DNA from: Rhizobium sp. Leaf262
GTDB taxonomy: Bacteria; Pseudomonadota; Alphaproteobacteria; Rhizobiales; Rhizobiaceae
NCBI RefSeq assembly: GCF_001422245.1
Contig: NZ_LMMM01000012.1
Coordinates: 248,613 to 312,612 of the forward strand
Direction of reading: 5' to 3'
DNA: 64,000 nucleotides
Position numbers and translations under genes: made by a program. Below, in pieces: positions 43,315 through 51,610 of this stretch. The notes beneath the pieces were generated by a model, which worked only from the letters and a program-made list of their open reading frames with translations, did not search any database and was not told where the DNA came from. How positions within the stretch are numbered: position 1 is the stretch's first letter; each line of letters opens with the position of its first letter.

Positions 43315-44325
43315 ATGAAACTGACACGCAGAAAACTCAGCCAGGCACTGGCGCTCAGCGTCGCCATCGGCGTTGCCGGATTTGGCGGCATGGCGCAGGC
43401 CAAGGACATCAAGATCGCGCTGGTGGTCAAATCGCTCGGTAACGGCTTCTTCGAAGCCGCCAACAAGGGTGCGCAGGAAGCCGCCAAGGACCTCGGCGGC
43501 GTCGAGATCATCTATACCGGCCCGACGACGACGACGGCAGAGGGCCAGATCGAAGTCATCAACTCGCTGATCGCGCAGGGCGTCGATGCGATCGCCATTT
43601 CCGCCAACGACCCGGATGCGGTCGTGCCAGCCCTGAAGAAGGCTGCACAGCGCGGCATCAAGGTTATCTCATGGGATAGCGGCGTCGCACCGGCAGGCCG
43701 TATTCTGCAGCTCAACCCATCCTCCAACGCGCTGATCGGCAAGATGTGCCTGCAGCTGGCAGCCGACCATTTGGAAGGCGGCAAGGGCGATTTTGCCATC
43801 CTCTCTGCCACCACCACCTCCACGAACCAGAATATCTGGATCGACGAGATGAAGAAGCAGCTGAAGGACTTCCCCGGCCTCAACCTCGTAACCACCGTTT
43901 ATGGTGACGACCTGGCCGACAAGAGTTACCGCGAAGCACAGGGCCTGCTCACATCGCAGCCGAATGTGAAGGTCATCGTTGCACCGACAACGGTCGGCGT
44001 GCTGGCGGCATCGCAGGCGGTGAAGGATGCGGGCAAGATCGGAAAGGTCTTCGTGACAGGCCTCGGCCTTCCCTCCGAAATGGCCGGTGCCATCAAGTCC
44101 GGCGCCACCAAGGAATTCGCCATCTGGAACCCCATCGACCTCGGCTATTCCGCCACCCAGATCGCCTACCACCTCGTAAAGGGTGATGCGGATGGCAAGC
44201 CGGGCACCGAGATCGAAGCCGGTCGCATGGGCAAGATCAAGGTTGGTGAGAACAGTGAGGCCGCGATGGCCGATCCGTTTGTGTACGACGCGAAGAACAT
44301 CGATCAGTTTTCTAAGATTTTCTGA
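43315..44325 (+). CDS. rhaS: Rhamnose ABC transporter substrate-binding protein
   Basis: A 336-residue periplasmic sugar-binding protein with a signal peptide ending GGMAQA, followed by DIKIALVVKSLGNGFFEAANKG and the ribose-binding-protein pattern (LIAQGVDAIAISANDPDAVVPAL, then VISWDSGVAP). It is the first transporter gene, 45 bp after rhaR, with GGGAGGAG as ribosome site. A long inverted repeat follows it. Confidence 0.93.
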   Translation: MKLTRRKLSQALALSVAIGVAGFGGMAQAKDIKIALVVKSLGNGFFEAANKGAQEAAKDLGGVEIIYTGPTTTTAEGQIEVINSLIAQGVDAIAISANDPDAVVPALKKAAQRGIKVISWDSGVAPAGRILQLNPSSNALIGKMCLQLAADHLEGGKGDFAILSATTTSTNQNIWIDEMKKQLKDFPGLNLVTTVYGDDLADKSYREAQGLLTSQPNVKVIVAPTTVGVLAASQAVKDAGKIGKVFVTGLGLPSEMAGAIKSGATKEFAIWNPIDLGYSATQIAYHLVKGDADGKPGTEIEAGRMGKIKVGENSEAAMADPFVYDAKNIDQFSKIF

Positions 44326-44339
44326 TGTGATGGAGTTGA

Positions 44340-44515
44340 GGGTGGGGCGACCCCCCTCTGCCCTGCCGGGCATCTCCCCCACAAGGAGGGAGATCGGCTG
44401 GGCGCTCACCCAATACTTTTTTCGCAAGCGTTCGAGATGGCCGAGAGGCTGCCGCAGGTCGATCTCCCCCCTTGTGGGGGAGATGTCCGGCAGGACAGAG
44501 GGGGTCGCCCCACCC
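44340..44515. repeat. RIME-like long inverted repeat between rhaS and rhaT
   Basis: The left arm (44340-44396) and right arm (44460-44515) are inverted copies of about 56 bp with only a few differences, around a 63-bp centre. The arms contain the GGGCGACCCCC, CTGCCGG.CATCTCCCCCACA and GGGAGATCG blocks that recur in rhizobial intergenic mosaic elements. In RNA it would fold into one very stable hairpin. Confidence 0.88.
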
Positions 44516-44533
44516 ACAAATCAAAGAAATTAG

Positions 44534-46069
44534 ATGATGCGTGTTGAAACAAAAATTGCAGAAGCGCCCGAGGCCTCAAACACCTCGCCCATTCTCGAAA
44601 TGCGCGGCATCAGCCAGATATTCCCCGGCGTCAAAGCGCTGGATGGCGTCAACATTGCGCTCTACCCCGGCAAGGTCACCGCCCTCATCGGCGAGAACGG
44701 CGCAGGCAAATCCACGCTTGTCAAAATCCTGACCGGCATCTACCGCCCCAACGAGGGCGAAATCCTGCTGGATGGACAGCCCGTCACCTTCCACAGCGCG
44801 CAGGATGCCATCGATGCGGGCGTCACCGCCATTCATCAGGAAACCGTGCTGTTCGATGAACTGTCGGTGGCTGAAAACATATTCCTCGGCCACGCACCGA
44901 AGGCCCGTTTCGGGCTGATCGACTGGAAAACGATCAATGAAAAATCCCGCGCGCTGCTGGAGCGGCTGGAAAGCAAGATCGATCCAACTATCAGGCTAAA
45001 AGACCTCTCGATTGCGCAGCGGCATCTGGTAGCGATTGCGCGTGCGCTGTCCGTCGAGGCCCGCATCGTCATCATGGACGAGCCGACGGCGGCGCTATCG
45101 CGCAAGGAAATCGATGACCTCTTCCGCATCGTGGAAAACCTGAAGCGGCAGGGCAAGGCCATCCTGTTCATCAGCCACAAATTCGATGAGGTCTATGAAA
45201 TCGCTGAAAGCTACGCGGTTTTTCGTGATGGCAAGATGGTCGGGTCCGGCGATCTGGCGCAGACGCCGCAGGACGAAATCGTGCGCCTGATGGTGGGGCG
45301 TGATGTGAAGGACGCCTTTCCGAAACAGGCGGTCAATATCGGCGCTACTACGCTTTCGGTGCAGCGTTACTGCCACGACACCGAGTTTCGCGATATTTCA
45401 TTCGATCTGCGCAAGGGTGAGATTCTCGGCCTTTACGGGCTGATCGGCGCGGGGCGTTCGGAGCTTTGCCAGTCGCTCTTCGGCATCACCCGTCCCGCTT
45501 CCGGCTCCCTCACACTGAATGGCGAACTGCTGTCCATACGCTCGCCCGAAGATGCGATCCGGGCTGGCATCGTTTACGTGCCGGAAGAGCGCGGACGGCA
45601 TGGGCTGGCGCTGGATTTGCCGATCTATCAGAACATGTCGCTGCCATCGCTGGCACGCACATCGCGAAAGGGTTTTCTGGCGGCGGCCAATGAGTTTGCG
45701 CTGGCCCGCAAATATGCCTCGCGGCTGGATCTGCGCGCTGCCGCCTTGTCGGTGCCCGTCGGCACACTCTCCGGCGGCAACCAGCAGAAGGTGGTCATCG
45801 GCAAATGGCTGGCGACACAGCCCAAGGTCATCATTCTGGATGAGCCGACCAAGGGCATCGATATCGGCTCTAAAGCTGCCGTGCACGGCTTCATCAGCGA
45901 ACTTGCCGCCGAGGGGCTGTCGATCATCATGATTTCATCCGAACTGCCGGAAATTCTCGGCATGTCCGACCGCGCTATCGTCATGCGCGAAGGGCTGATG
46001 GCGGGCATGTTCGAACGGACCGATTTTTCAGCCGAAAAGCTGGTGCGTGCCGCCACGGGCAATGCGTGA
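44534..46069 (+). CDS. rhaT: Rhamnose ABC transporter ATP-binding protein
   Basis: A 511-residue sugar-type ATPase with two nucleotide-binding halves. The first has Walker A GENGAGKST, a weak signature (LKDLSIAQRHLVAIARAL) and Walker B VIMDEPTAALS. The second has the usual degenerate P-loop (YGLIGAGRSEL), LSGGNQQKVVIGKWL and IILDEPTKGIDIG. It energises RhaP/RhaQ. The start is 44534 or 44537. Confidence 0.93.
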   Translation: MMRVETKIAEAPEASNTSPILEMRGISQIFPGVKALDGVNIALYPGKVTALIGENGAGKSTLVKILTGIYRPNEGEILLDGQPVTFHSAQDAIDAGVTAIHQETVLFDELSVAENIFLGHAPKARFGLIDWKTINEKSRALLERLESKIDPTIRLKDLSIAQRHLVAIARALSVEARIVIMDEPTAALSRKEIDDLFRIVENLKRQGKAILFISHKFDEVYEIAESYAVFRDGKMVGSGDLAQTPQDEIVRLMVGRDVKDAFPKQAVNIGATTLSVQRYCHDTEFRDISFDLRKGEILGLYGLIGAGRSELCQSLFGITRPASGSLTLNGELLSIRSPEDAIRAGIVYVPEERGRHGLALDLPIYQNMSLPSLARTSRKGFLAAANEFALARKYASRLDLRAAALSVPVGTLSGGNQQKVVIGKWLATQPKVIILDEPTKGIDIGSKAAVHGFISELAAEGLSIIMISSELPEILGMSDRAIVMREGLMAGMFERTDFSAEKLVRAATGNA

Positions 46070-46082
46070 GAGGAGCCACACC

Positions 46083-47084
46083 ATGAAAAGACTGCTCAAA
46101 AATCGCGAATGGCTGCTGGCAGGCATCATCATCCTGTTGATTGCAGGCTTCTCGCTGCGCTCCCCCGGCTTTGAACGCCCGGCCAATCTCGTCAATATCT
46201 TCAATGACACGTCGATCCTGATCATTTTGGCGCTCGGCCAGATGGGGGTTATCCTGACGAAATCCATCGACCTCTCGGTCGCTGCCAATCTCGCCTTTAC
46301 CGGCATGGCGGTGGCCATGACCAATGCGGCCTTTCCCTCGATACCCCTGCCCTTCCTCACCGCCATGGCAGTCGTCATCGGTGCGTTTCTGGGCTCGATC
46401 AACGGCATTCTCGTCTGGTGGCTCGGCCTGCCCTCCATTGTGGTTACGCTGGGAACGCTGACCATCTATCGCGGCATGGCCTTTGTTCTCTCAGGTGGCG
46501 CTTGGGTCAACGCGCACCAGATGTCGCCGACGTTCCTCAACGTGCCGCGCGCACCGGTCATGGGAGTGCCCGTCCTGTCCTGGGTCGCGATCCTGATCGT
46601 TGCGGGCGCATGGCTGGTTTTGACACGCACCTCCTTCGGACGCTCCGCCTATGCCTCCGGCGGCAATCCGGGCGCTGCTATCTATGCGGGCATCGATGTC
46701 GGTCGCACGCGCTTTCTCGCCTTCGTCTTGTCCGGCGCGCTGGCGGGGCTGGCGAGTTACCTCTGGGTTTCGCGCTATGCCGTGGCCTATGTCGATATCG
46801 CCTCGGGCTTTGAACTGGACAGCGTTGCCGCCAACGTCATCGGTGGCATCTCGATTGCCGGCGGCATCGGCTCGGTTGCCGGAGCGGTGCTGGGCGCGCT
46901 GTTTCTCGGCGTTATCAAGAATGCGCTGCCCGTCATCGGCATTTCACCCTTCGCGCAGATGGCGATTTCAGGTGTCGTTATCGTGCTGGCCGTGGTCTTC
47001 AACGCCCGTGCCGAGGCCAAGAAGGGCCGCATCATTTTGCGTGACAGGGCCAAGACCGAAATCACCAAGGAGGCTTCGGCATGA
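46083..47084 (+). CDS. rhaP: Rhamnose ABC transporter permease 1
   Basis: A 333-residue AraH/RbsC-type permease with about ten transmembrane helices and the family motif SGALAGLASYLWVSRY plus DSVAANVIGGISIAGGIGSVAGAVLGA. MKRLLKNREW at 46083 is the preferred start, 13 bp after rhaT. Its 3' end overlaps rhaQ by 4 bp (ATGA). Confidence 0.92.
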   Translation: MKRLLKNREWLLAGIIILLIAGFSLRSPGFERPANLVNIFNDTSILIILALGQMGVILTKSIDLSVAANLAFTGMAVAMTNAAFPSIPLPFLTAMAVVIGAFLGSINGILVWWLGLPSIVVTLGTLTIYRGMAFVLSGGAWVNAHQMSPTFLNVPRAPVMGVPVLSWVAILIVAGAWLVLTRTSFGRSAYASGGNPGAAIYAGIDVGRTRFLAFVLSGALAGLASYLWVSRYAVAYVDIASGFELDSVAANVIGGISIAGGIGSVAGAVLGALFLGVIKNALPVIGISPFAQMAISGVVIVLAVVFNARAEAKKGRIILRDRAKTEITKEASA

Positions 47085-48079
47085 GCGCGACTGCACCCGA
47101 AACCCGCATCATTCCAGACAAGCTCGGCACGCCGTTCAAGCGCATCATGGCCAGTTGGGAAGTATTGCTGCTAGGCGTTGCGATCCTGATCTTCATCGTC
47201 AACTCCTTCGCGTCGCCCTATTTCCTCGATGCCTATAACCTCTCGGACGCCACCTTCAATTTTACCGAAAAAGCGCTGATCGCATTCGCCATGGCGCTGC
47301 TCATCATCGCCGGTGAAATCGATCTTTCGGTCGCCGCCATCATCGCGCTCGCTTCCACCGCCATGGGGTATGCGGTGCAGATGGGCGTCGGCACGCCCGG
47401 GCTTGTAGCCATCGGCATCGGCACCGGCCTTGTCTGCGGGGCCTTTAACGGATTTCTGGTGGCAGGGCTCAAGCTGCCCTCCATCGTCGTCACCATCGGC
47501 ACGATGAGCCTGTTTCGCGGCATTTCCTATCTGGTGCTGGGCGATCAGGCTTTTGGCAAATATCCAGAAAGCTTCGCCTATTTCGGACAGGGCTACGTGT
47601 TCTGGGTCATATCCTTCGAATTTGTGCTGTTCGTGATCATGGCCGTCATCTTCGCCATTCTGCTGCACGCCACGAATTTCGGCCGTCAGGTCTTCGTCAT
47701 CGGCACCAATCCCTTTGCCGCACGCTTTTCCGGCATTCCGGTGGAGCGGGTGAAGTTCATCCTGTTCCTGCTGACCGGTCTGATGAGTGGCATCGCTGCC
47801 GTCTGCCTCACCTCGCGCCTCGGCTCCACCCGCCCCTCCATCGCGCAAGGCTGGGAGCTGGAAGTGGTGACGATGGTGGTGCTGGGCGGTGTCTCCATTC
47901 TGGGCGGTTCCGGCACCATTGGCGGCGTGGTGATTGCGGCTTTCGTCATGGGCCTCGTCACCTTCGGGCTCGGCCTTTTGAACGTTCCCGGCATCGTCAT
48001 GTCGATTTTCGTCGGGCTGCTTTTGATCATCACCATTGCCATTCCCATCGTCGTGCGCCGCCTGCGGGCCATGAGGTAG
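47081..48079 (+). CDS. rhaQ: Rhamnose ABC transporter permease 2
   Basis: A 332-residue permease, the partner of RhaP, with the same fold and the LTGLMSGIAAVCLTSRLGSTRPS and VVTMVVLGGVSILGGSGTIGG motifs. A cytoplasmic N-terminal extension of about 30 residues precedes the first helix. It is coupled to rhaP by a 4-bp overlap, and rhaU follows after 3 bp. Confidence 0.92.
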   Translation: MSATAPETRIIPDKLGTPFKRIMASWEVLLLGVAILIFIVNSFASPYFLDAYNLSDATFNFTEKALIAFAMALLIIAGEIDLSVAAIIALASTAMGYAVQMGVGTPGLVAIGIGTGLVCGAFNGFLVAGLKLPSIVVTIGTMSLFRGISYLVLGDQAFGKYPESFAYFGQGYVFWVISFEFVLFVIMAVIFAILLHATNFGRQVFVIGTNPFAARFSGIPVERVKFILFLLTGLMSGIAAVCLTSRLGSTRPSIAQGWELEVVTMVVLGGVSILGGSGTIGGVVIAAFVMGLVTFGLGLLNVPGIVMSIFVGLLLIITIAIPIVVRRLRAMR

Positions 48080-48082
48080 ACC

Positions 48083-48406
48083 GTGACAGAACTCGAAAAA
48101 CACGCCTTCAAGATGAAGCTCTTTCCGGGCATGGAGGACGAGTACCGGAAACGCCACGACGAAATCTGGCCGGAGCTGGTCACATTGCTGCACGAGGCGG
48201 GCGTCAGCGATTATTCCATTCACCTCGACCCTGAAACCAACATCCTCTTCGGCGTGCTGACCCGCCCGAAGAACCACGGCATGGCCGCACTACCCGACCA
48301 TCCGGTAATGAAACGCTGGTGGGCGCATATGGCCGACATCATGGAGAGCCATCAGGATAACTCCCCTGTTGCGACCGACCTCGTGACGCTGTTTCACCTG
48401 CCATGA
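48083..48406 (+). CDS. rhaU: L-rhamnose mutarotase
   Basis: A 107-residue protein of the RhaM/RhaU family with the [22 protein letters not shown] start and the [20 protein letters not shown] segment holding the catalytic His and Trp pair. It interconverts rhamnose anomers for the isomerase. GTG at 48083 is the only start fitting the family length. It overlaps rhaK by 4 bp. Confidence 0.95.
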   Translation: MTELEKHAFKMKLFPGMEDEYRKRHDEIWPELVTLLHEAGVSDYSIHLDPETNILFGVLTRPKNHGMAALPDHPVMKRWWAHMADIMESHQDNSPVATDLVTLFHLP

Positions 48407-49788
48407 CCATCGAGAATGTCGCCGTCATCGATATCGGCAAGACGCACGCCAAGCTGATCGTGGTCGGTGGCGAGAGCGGCGAGGAAATCGCCTCTCGCAA
48501 GATCGCCAACAGGGTTCTGAGCGCTCCGCCCTACCCGCATTATGATATCGAGACGCTGTGGGGCTTTATCATCGAGGGGCTGGCGGCGTTTCGGGAGCGG
48601 CCTGGATATCAAGCCATTTCGATCACCACACATGGGGCAAGTGCCGCTCTGCTGAATAGCAAGGGCGATCTGGCACTGCCGGTTCTGGATTACGAACACA
48701 GCTATCACGATGAGGTTCAAAAAGCCTATGCCGCTCTGCGCCCAGCCTTTGCTGAGACCTTTTCGCCTGCTCTACCCATGGGGCTAAATGTCGGGGCGCA
48801 ACTGCATTACCAGAAGACGACGTTTCCCGACGCCTTCGCTGATGTCACTGACATCCTGACCTATCCGCAATATTGGGCCTATCGATTGACAGGCGTGAAG
48901 GCCAATGAGGCGACATCGCTGGGCTGCCACACCGATCTCTGGCAACCCGGCAAGTCAACGTTTTCGAGCCTGCCGCAGACGCTCGGCATCGTCAATCTGC
49001 TTTCACCAGTGCGGTCTGCTTTTGATACGCTTGGAACAGTTTTGCCTGAGATCGCAGGAAAAATTGGCATTGATGGCGACATGCCGGTCTATTGCGGGCT
49101 GCACGATTCCAACGCGTCGCTACTGCCACATCTGATGGTTCGCGAACGTCCGTTCTCGGTGGTTTCCACGGGAACATGGGTCATCTGCTTCGGCGTCGGC
49201 GCTTCGCTGGAGAAGCTTGACCCGGCACGCGACACGCTGGTCAATGTCGATGCCTTTGGAAAGCCCGTTCCCTCTTCCCGCTTCATGGGTGGGCGGGAAT
49301 TCGAGATGTTGACGGCGGGCATCACACCGCCCAGTGAGGCTGAGCTTGAGAGAGCTCTGGAGCGTGTGCTGGCGGATGACATTGTCTATCTTCCCAATGC
49401 CGTTGATGGTTCCGGCCCCTACCCAGGCCGCGAAGGCCACTGGCTGCACGAACCACGTAACGACACAGAACGCTATGTTGCGGCCAGTCTCTATGCGGCG
49501 ATGATGACGGCGTCCTGTCTCGGGCTGGTTGGCAATGCCAAGACGACCATCGTGGAAGGTCCGTTCGGCAGCAATGGCATTTACACGCAGGCGCTGGCAG
49601 CGATTTCAGGATCCGATGTGCTGGTGACCGATAGCAACAGCCCGTCTGGCACAGCTCTAGGTGCAGCACTGCTTGCCACCCGCCATGCGCCCCGCCAATC
49701 CTATCACGCCGTCAAGGCGCTTCACGGTCTCTCGGACCATTATGATAGATGGCGGAAGATCGTGGAAGCGGATTACGCGATGGCCTGA
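48403..49788 (+). CDS. rhaK: L-rhamnulose / rhamnose kinase (FGGY family)
   Basis: A 461-residue carbohydrate kinase with the N-terminal phosphate motif [12 protein letters not shown], the catalytic region [16 protein letters not shown] and a C-terminal ATP site. In Rhizobium leguminosarum RhaK is also needed for rhamnose uptake through the ABC transporter. It is the last gene of rhaRSTPQUK. Its 3' end overlaps the convergent DUF2177 gene by 16 bp. Confidence 0.92.
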   Translation: MTIENVAVIDIGKTHAKLIVVGGESGEEIASRKIANRVLSAPPYPHYDIETLWGFIIEGLAAFRERPGYQAISITTHGASAALLNSKGDLALPVLDYEHSYHDEVQKAYAALRPAFAETFSPALPMGLNVGAQLHYQKTTFPDAFADVTDILTYPQYWAYRLTGVKANEATSLGCHTDLWQPGKSTFSSLPQTLGIVNLLSPVRSAFDTLGTVLPEIAGKIGIDGDMPVYCGLHDSNASLLPHLMVRERPFSVVSTGTWVICFGVGASLEKLDPARDTLVNVDAFGKPVPSSRFMGGREFEMLTAGITPPSEAELERALERVLADDIVYLPNAVDGSGPYPGREGHWLHEPRNDTERYVAASLYAAMMTASCLGLVGNAKTTIVEGPFGSNGIYTQALAAISGSDVLVTDSNSPSGTALGAALLATRHAPRQSYHAVKALHGLSDHYDRWRKIVEADYAMA

Positions 49789-50168
49789 ACCAGCCAGAAA
49801 CCGCCAACGGCAGCAAGGCCCGTCAGGAAGGTTCCCCAAAGGATATCGGCCACGCACAAACGCCATGACCAGCCCTTCAAGGTGGACAGATTGGTCATGT
49901 CATAGGTGCCGTAGGCGAAACCGCCGAGAATTGCGCCCGCAGTGAGCGCCTTGCTCCATCCGCCACCGTCGATAGCCGGGACGACGGCGAAATAGACGAT
50001 GCCTGCAATGTAAAAAAGGTAGAAGATACCGGCAGCAAAGAAATTGGGTTTCGGCAAAAGCAGAGGGCCAATCTCGCGCTTGTAAAAGCTCGTTGACTTC
50101 GACAGCCAAATGAAATCCAGACCAAAAAAGACGATGGCCGTACCGATATAGGCGACGAGATAGTCCAT
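49773..50168 (-). CDS. DUF2177 membrane protein
   Basis: A 131-residue protein with four transmembrane helices and the DUF2177 pattern: YLVAYIGTAIVFFGLDFIWL, then KREIGPLLLPKPNFFAAGIFYL and GFAYGTYDMTNLSTLKGW. The function is unknown. It lies 12 bp after chrR on the same strand, so it is probably the third gene of the rpoE-chrR transcript, which links it to the oxidative-stress response. Confidence 0.86.
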   Translation of the reverse strand: MDYLVAYIGTAIVFFGLDFIWLSKSTSFYKREIGPLLLPKPNFFAAGIFYLFYIAGIVYFAVVPAIDGGGWSKALTAGAILGGFAYGTYDMTNLSTLKGWSWRLCVADILWGTFLTGLAAVGGFWLVQAIA

Positions 50169-50180
50169 CGTCCAGTCTCC

Positions 50181-50840
50181 TTAAATGCCGAGAACCGGCT
50201 GTACCAGCCGAACCAGCCAGCTCTTGAATTTCAACGGCGCGTCGGTCACGGCAAGGCATATGCAGTCTTCGCCCTCACCGGCAATCGGCTGGTGGGTCAA
50301 ATCCTCGTCGGCCTCTTCGAAATCACCGCGACGGAAGACATCGTCGCCGTCCTTGAAGTAGCCGGAGAGAACGACGGTCAGTTCGCGCCCGCCATGGGTA
50401 TGCTCCGGCACCGGCTTTCCAGCAGGGATACGCAGCAGCCGCACATTCGCCTCGCCATCGCGTGTGCGGATGGGGAAGTGATAAGCGCCGGGGCCGAGTT
50501 GTTTCCATTTCAGCACATCGACATCGCCACCGGCGTAAGACCGCAAGGGTTCGGGCAACACGGCCGTTTCGATGGATTGTGATGTCTGCTTCGCATGGAC
50601 CACATCAGGCCTTGTCTGCAGCAGCTCACGCATATTCTGCCAGTCCGTATCGGATACGGGCTGGGTTGGGGTCAGTTCGTCCAGAAGCGCACCACCCGTC
50701 ATTTCCAGCGCGACCAGCCTCTGACGGCTTTCGGGACACAGCGCCAAGTGGGTCGAAACGGCGAGGCTCCAGCTTTCGCCGAGACTTCCCGAAGCATAAT
50801 CCAGCAGCAATTCGTCGCTGACCTTGTGGCGTACACTCAT
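50181..50840 (-). CDS. chrR: ChrR-type zinc anti-sigma factor
   Basis: A 219-residue protein. The N-terminal anti-sigma domain has the zinc-type residues in STHLALCPES. The C-terminal cupin has PEHTHGGRELTVVLSGYFKDGDDVF and GDFEEADEDLTHQP, which carry its metal ligands. ChrR holds RpoE inactive until singlet oxygen or organic peroxide releases it. The start overlaps the rpoE stop by 4 bp (ATGA). Confidence 0.92.
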   Translation of the reverse strand: MSVRHKVSDELLLDYASGSLGESWSLAVSTHLALCPESRQRLVALEMTGGALLDELTPTQPVSDTDWQNMRELLQTRPDVVHAKQTSQSIETAVLPEPLRSYAGGDVDVLKWKQLGPGAYHFPIRTRDGEANVRLLRIPAGKPVPEHTHGGRELTVVLSGYFKDGDDVFRRGDFEEADEDLTHQPIAGEGEDCICLAVTDAPLKFKSWLVRLVQPVLGI

Positions 50841-51406
50841 GTGCGTGCCTCCAGCGCCGCGCGCAGTTTGGCGAATGCCAGACGAATACGTGATTTTACC
50901 GTGCCGATGGGCAAGCCGAGTTGTTGAGCGATGGCACTGTGCGAAACCTCGTCGAAAAAGGAGCGCTTCAGCAAATCGCGCTGTTCCTGCGGCAATTCGG
51001 CAAGCGCGCGATGCAGACGTTCGGCATCCTGAACCTCTTCCATCTGCGTATCGGCAGCGGGCGCATCGTCTTTCACGAAGGCGGGGTCGTTGATATCGAA
51101 TTCCGGGCGCTTGTCCTTGCGGTGCGCATCGATTCTCAAATTTCGGGCAATCCTGAATATCCAGGCGGAGACATTGCCCCGCGCCGGATCGAAGAGGGCG
51201 GCCTTGTTCCAGACCGTCATCATGGTTTCCTGCATCAGTTCCTCAGCGGCCTGCGCATCACGCACCTGCCGTAACATATAGATCCGCACACGGGGGCCGT
51301 AGTACCGAAAGAGCACCTCGAAAGCTTCGACGCTGCGCTCGCTCGCCACGGCCTGGATGAGCGTGGGACATTGGCTTTCGATTTCGTTTTTGACGGTCTC
51401 GTTCAT
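50837..51406 (-). CDS. rpoE: ECF sigma factor RpoE (ECF11-like)
   Basis: A 189-residue sigma factor. Region 2 runs FEVLFRYYGPRVRIYMLRQV ... ELMQETMMTVWNKAALFDP...NVSAWIFRIARN. Region 4 has LAELPQEQRDLLKRSFFDEV then HSAIAQQLGLPIGTVKSRIRLA. Paired with ChrR it matches the singlet-oxygen sigma factor of Rhodobacter sphaeroides. ATG at 51406 gives the family length; the frame is open to 51583. A self-regulating promoter is likely at 51520-51549. Confidence 0.92.
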   Translation of the reverse strand: MNETVKNEIESQCPTLIQAVASERSVEAFEVLFRYYGPRVRIYMLRQVRDAQAAEELMQETMMTVWNKAALFDPARGNVSAWIFRIARNLRIDAHRKDKRPEFDINDPAFVKDDAPAADTQMEEVQDAERLHRALAELPQEQRDLLKRSFFDEVSHSAIAQQLGLPIGTVKSRIRLAFAKLRAALEART

Positions 51407-51519
51407 GCGGATCGGCTTCACTCCGCTTCCATGCGACTTGCCCACCAACGGCTTTGTCCGGGTGCTGCTTATATAGTGGCACGCAGGGCCTTTTATGGAA
51501 ACGTTTATTGTCATGAAAG

Positions 51520-51549
51520 CGATTACGCCAACGGCAATGAAACGGATCA
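51520..51549 (-). promoter_or_regulatory. Candidate RpoE-dependent promoter of rpoE-chrR
   Basis: On the minus strand TGATCC (51549-51544) is followed by 18 bp and TAATCG (51525-51520). This fits the TGATCC / TAA-type motif I recall for RpoE-ChrR systems. It lies about 115 bp before the rpoE ATG. Confidence 0.55.
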
Positions 51550-51610
51550 CCCACAAGAAAAAAATGCGCGGCAAGCAATCCATTCGCCCGCTTCATGCGT
51601 ATTGGCTGAC

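Noticed and set aside
47171-48277. A 368-codon open frame on the minus strand
   Set aside because: It is antisense to rhaQ and rhaU; the product is a low-complexity Asp/His/Gly-rich chain.
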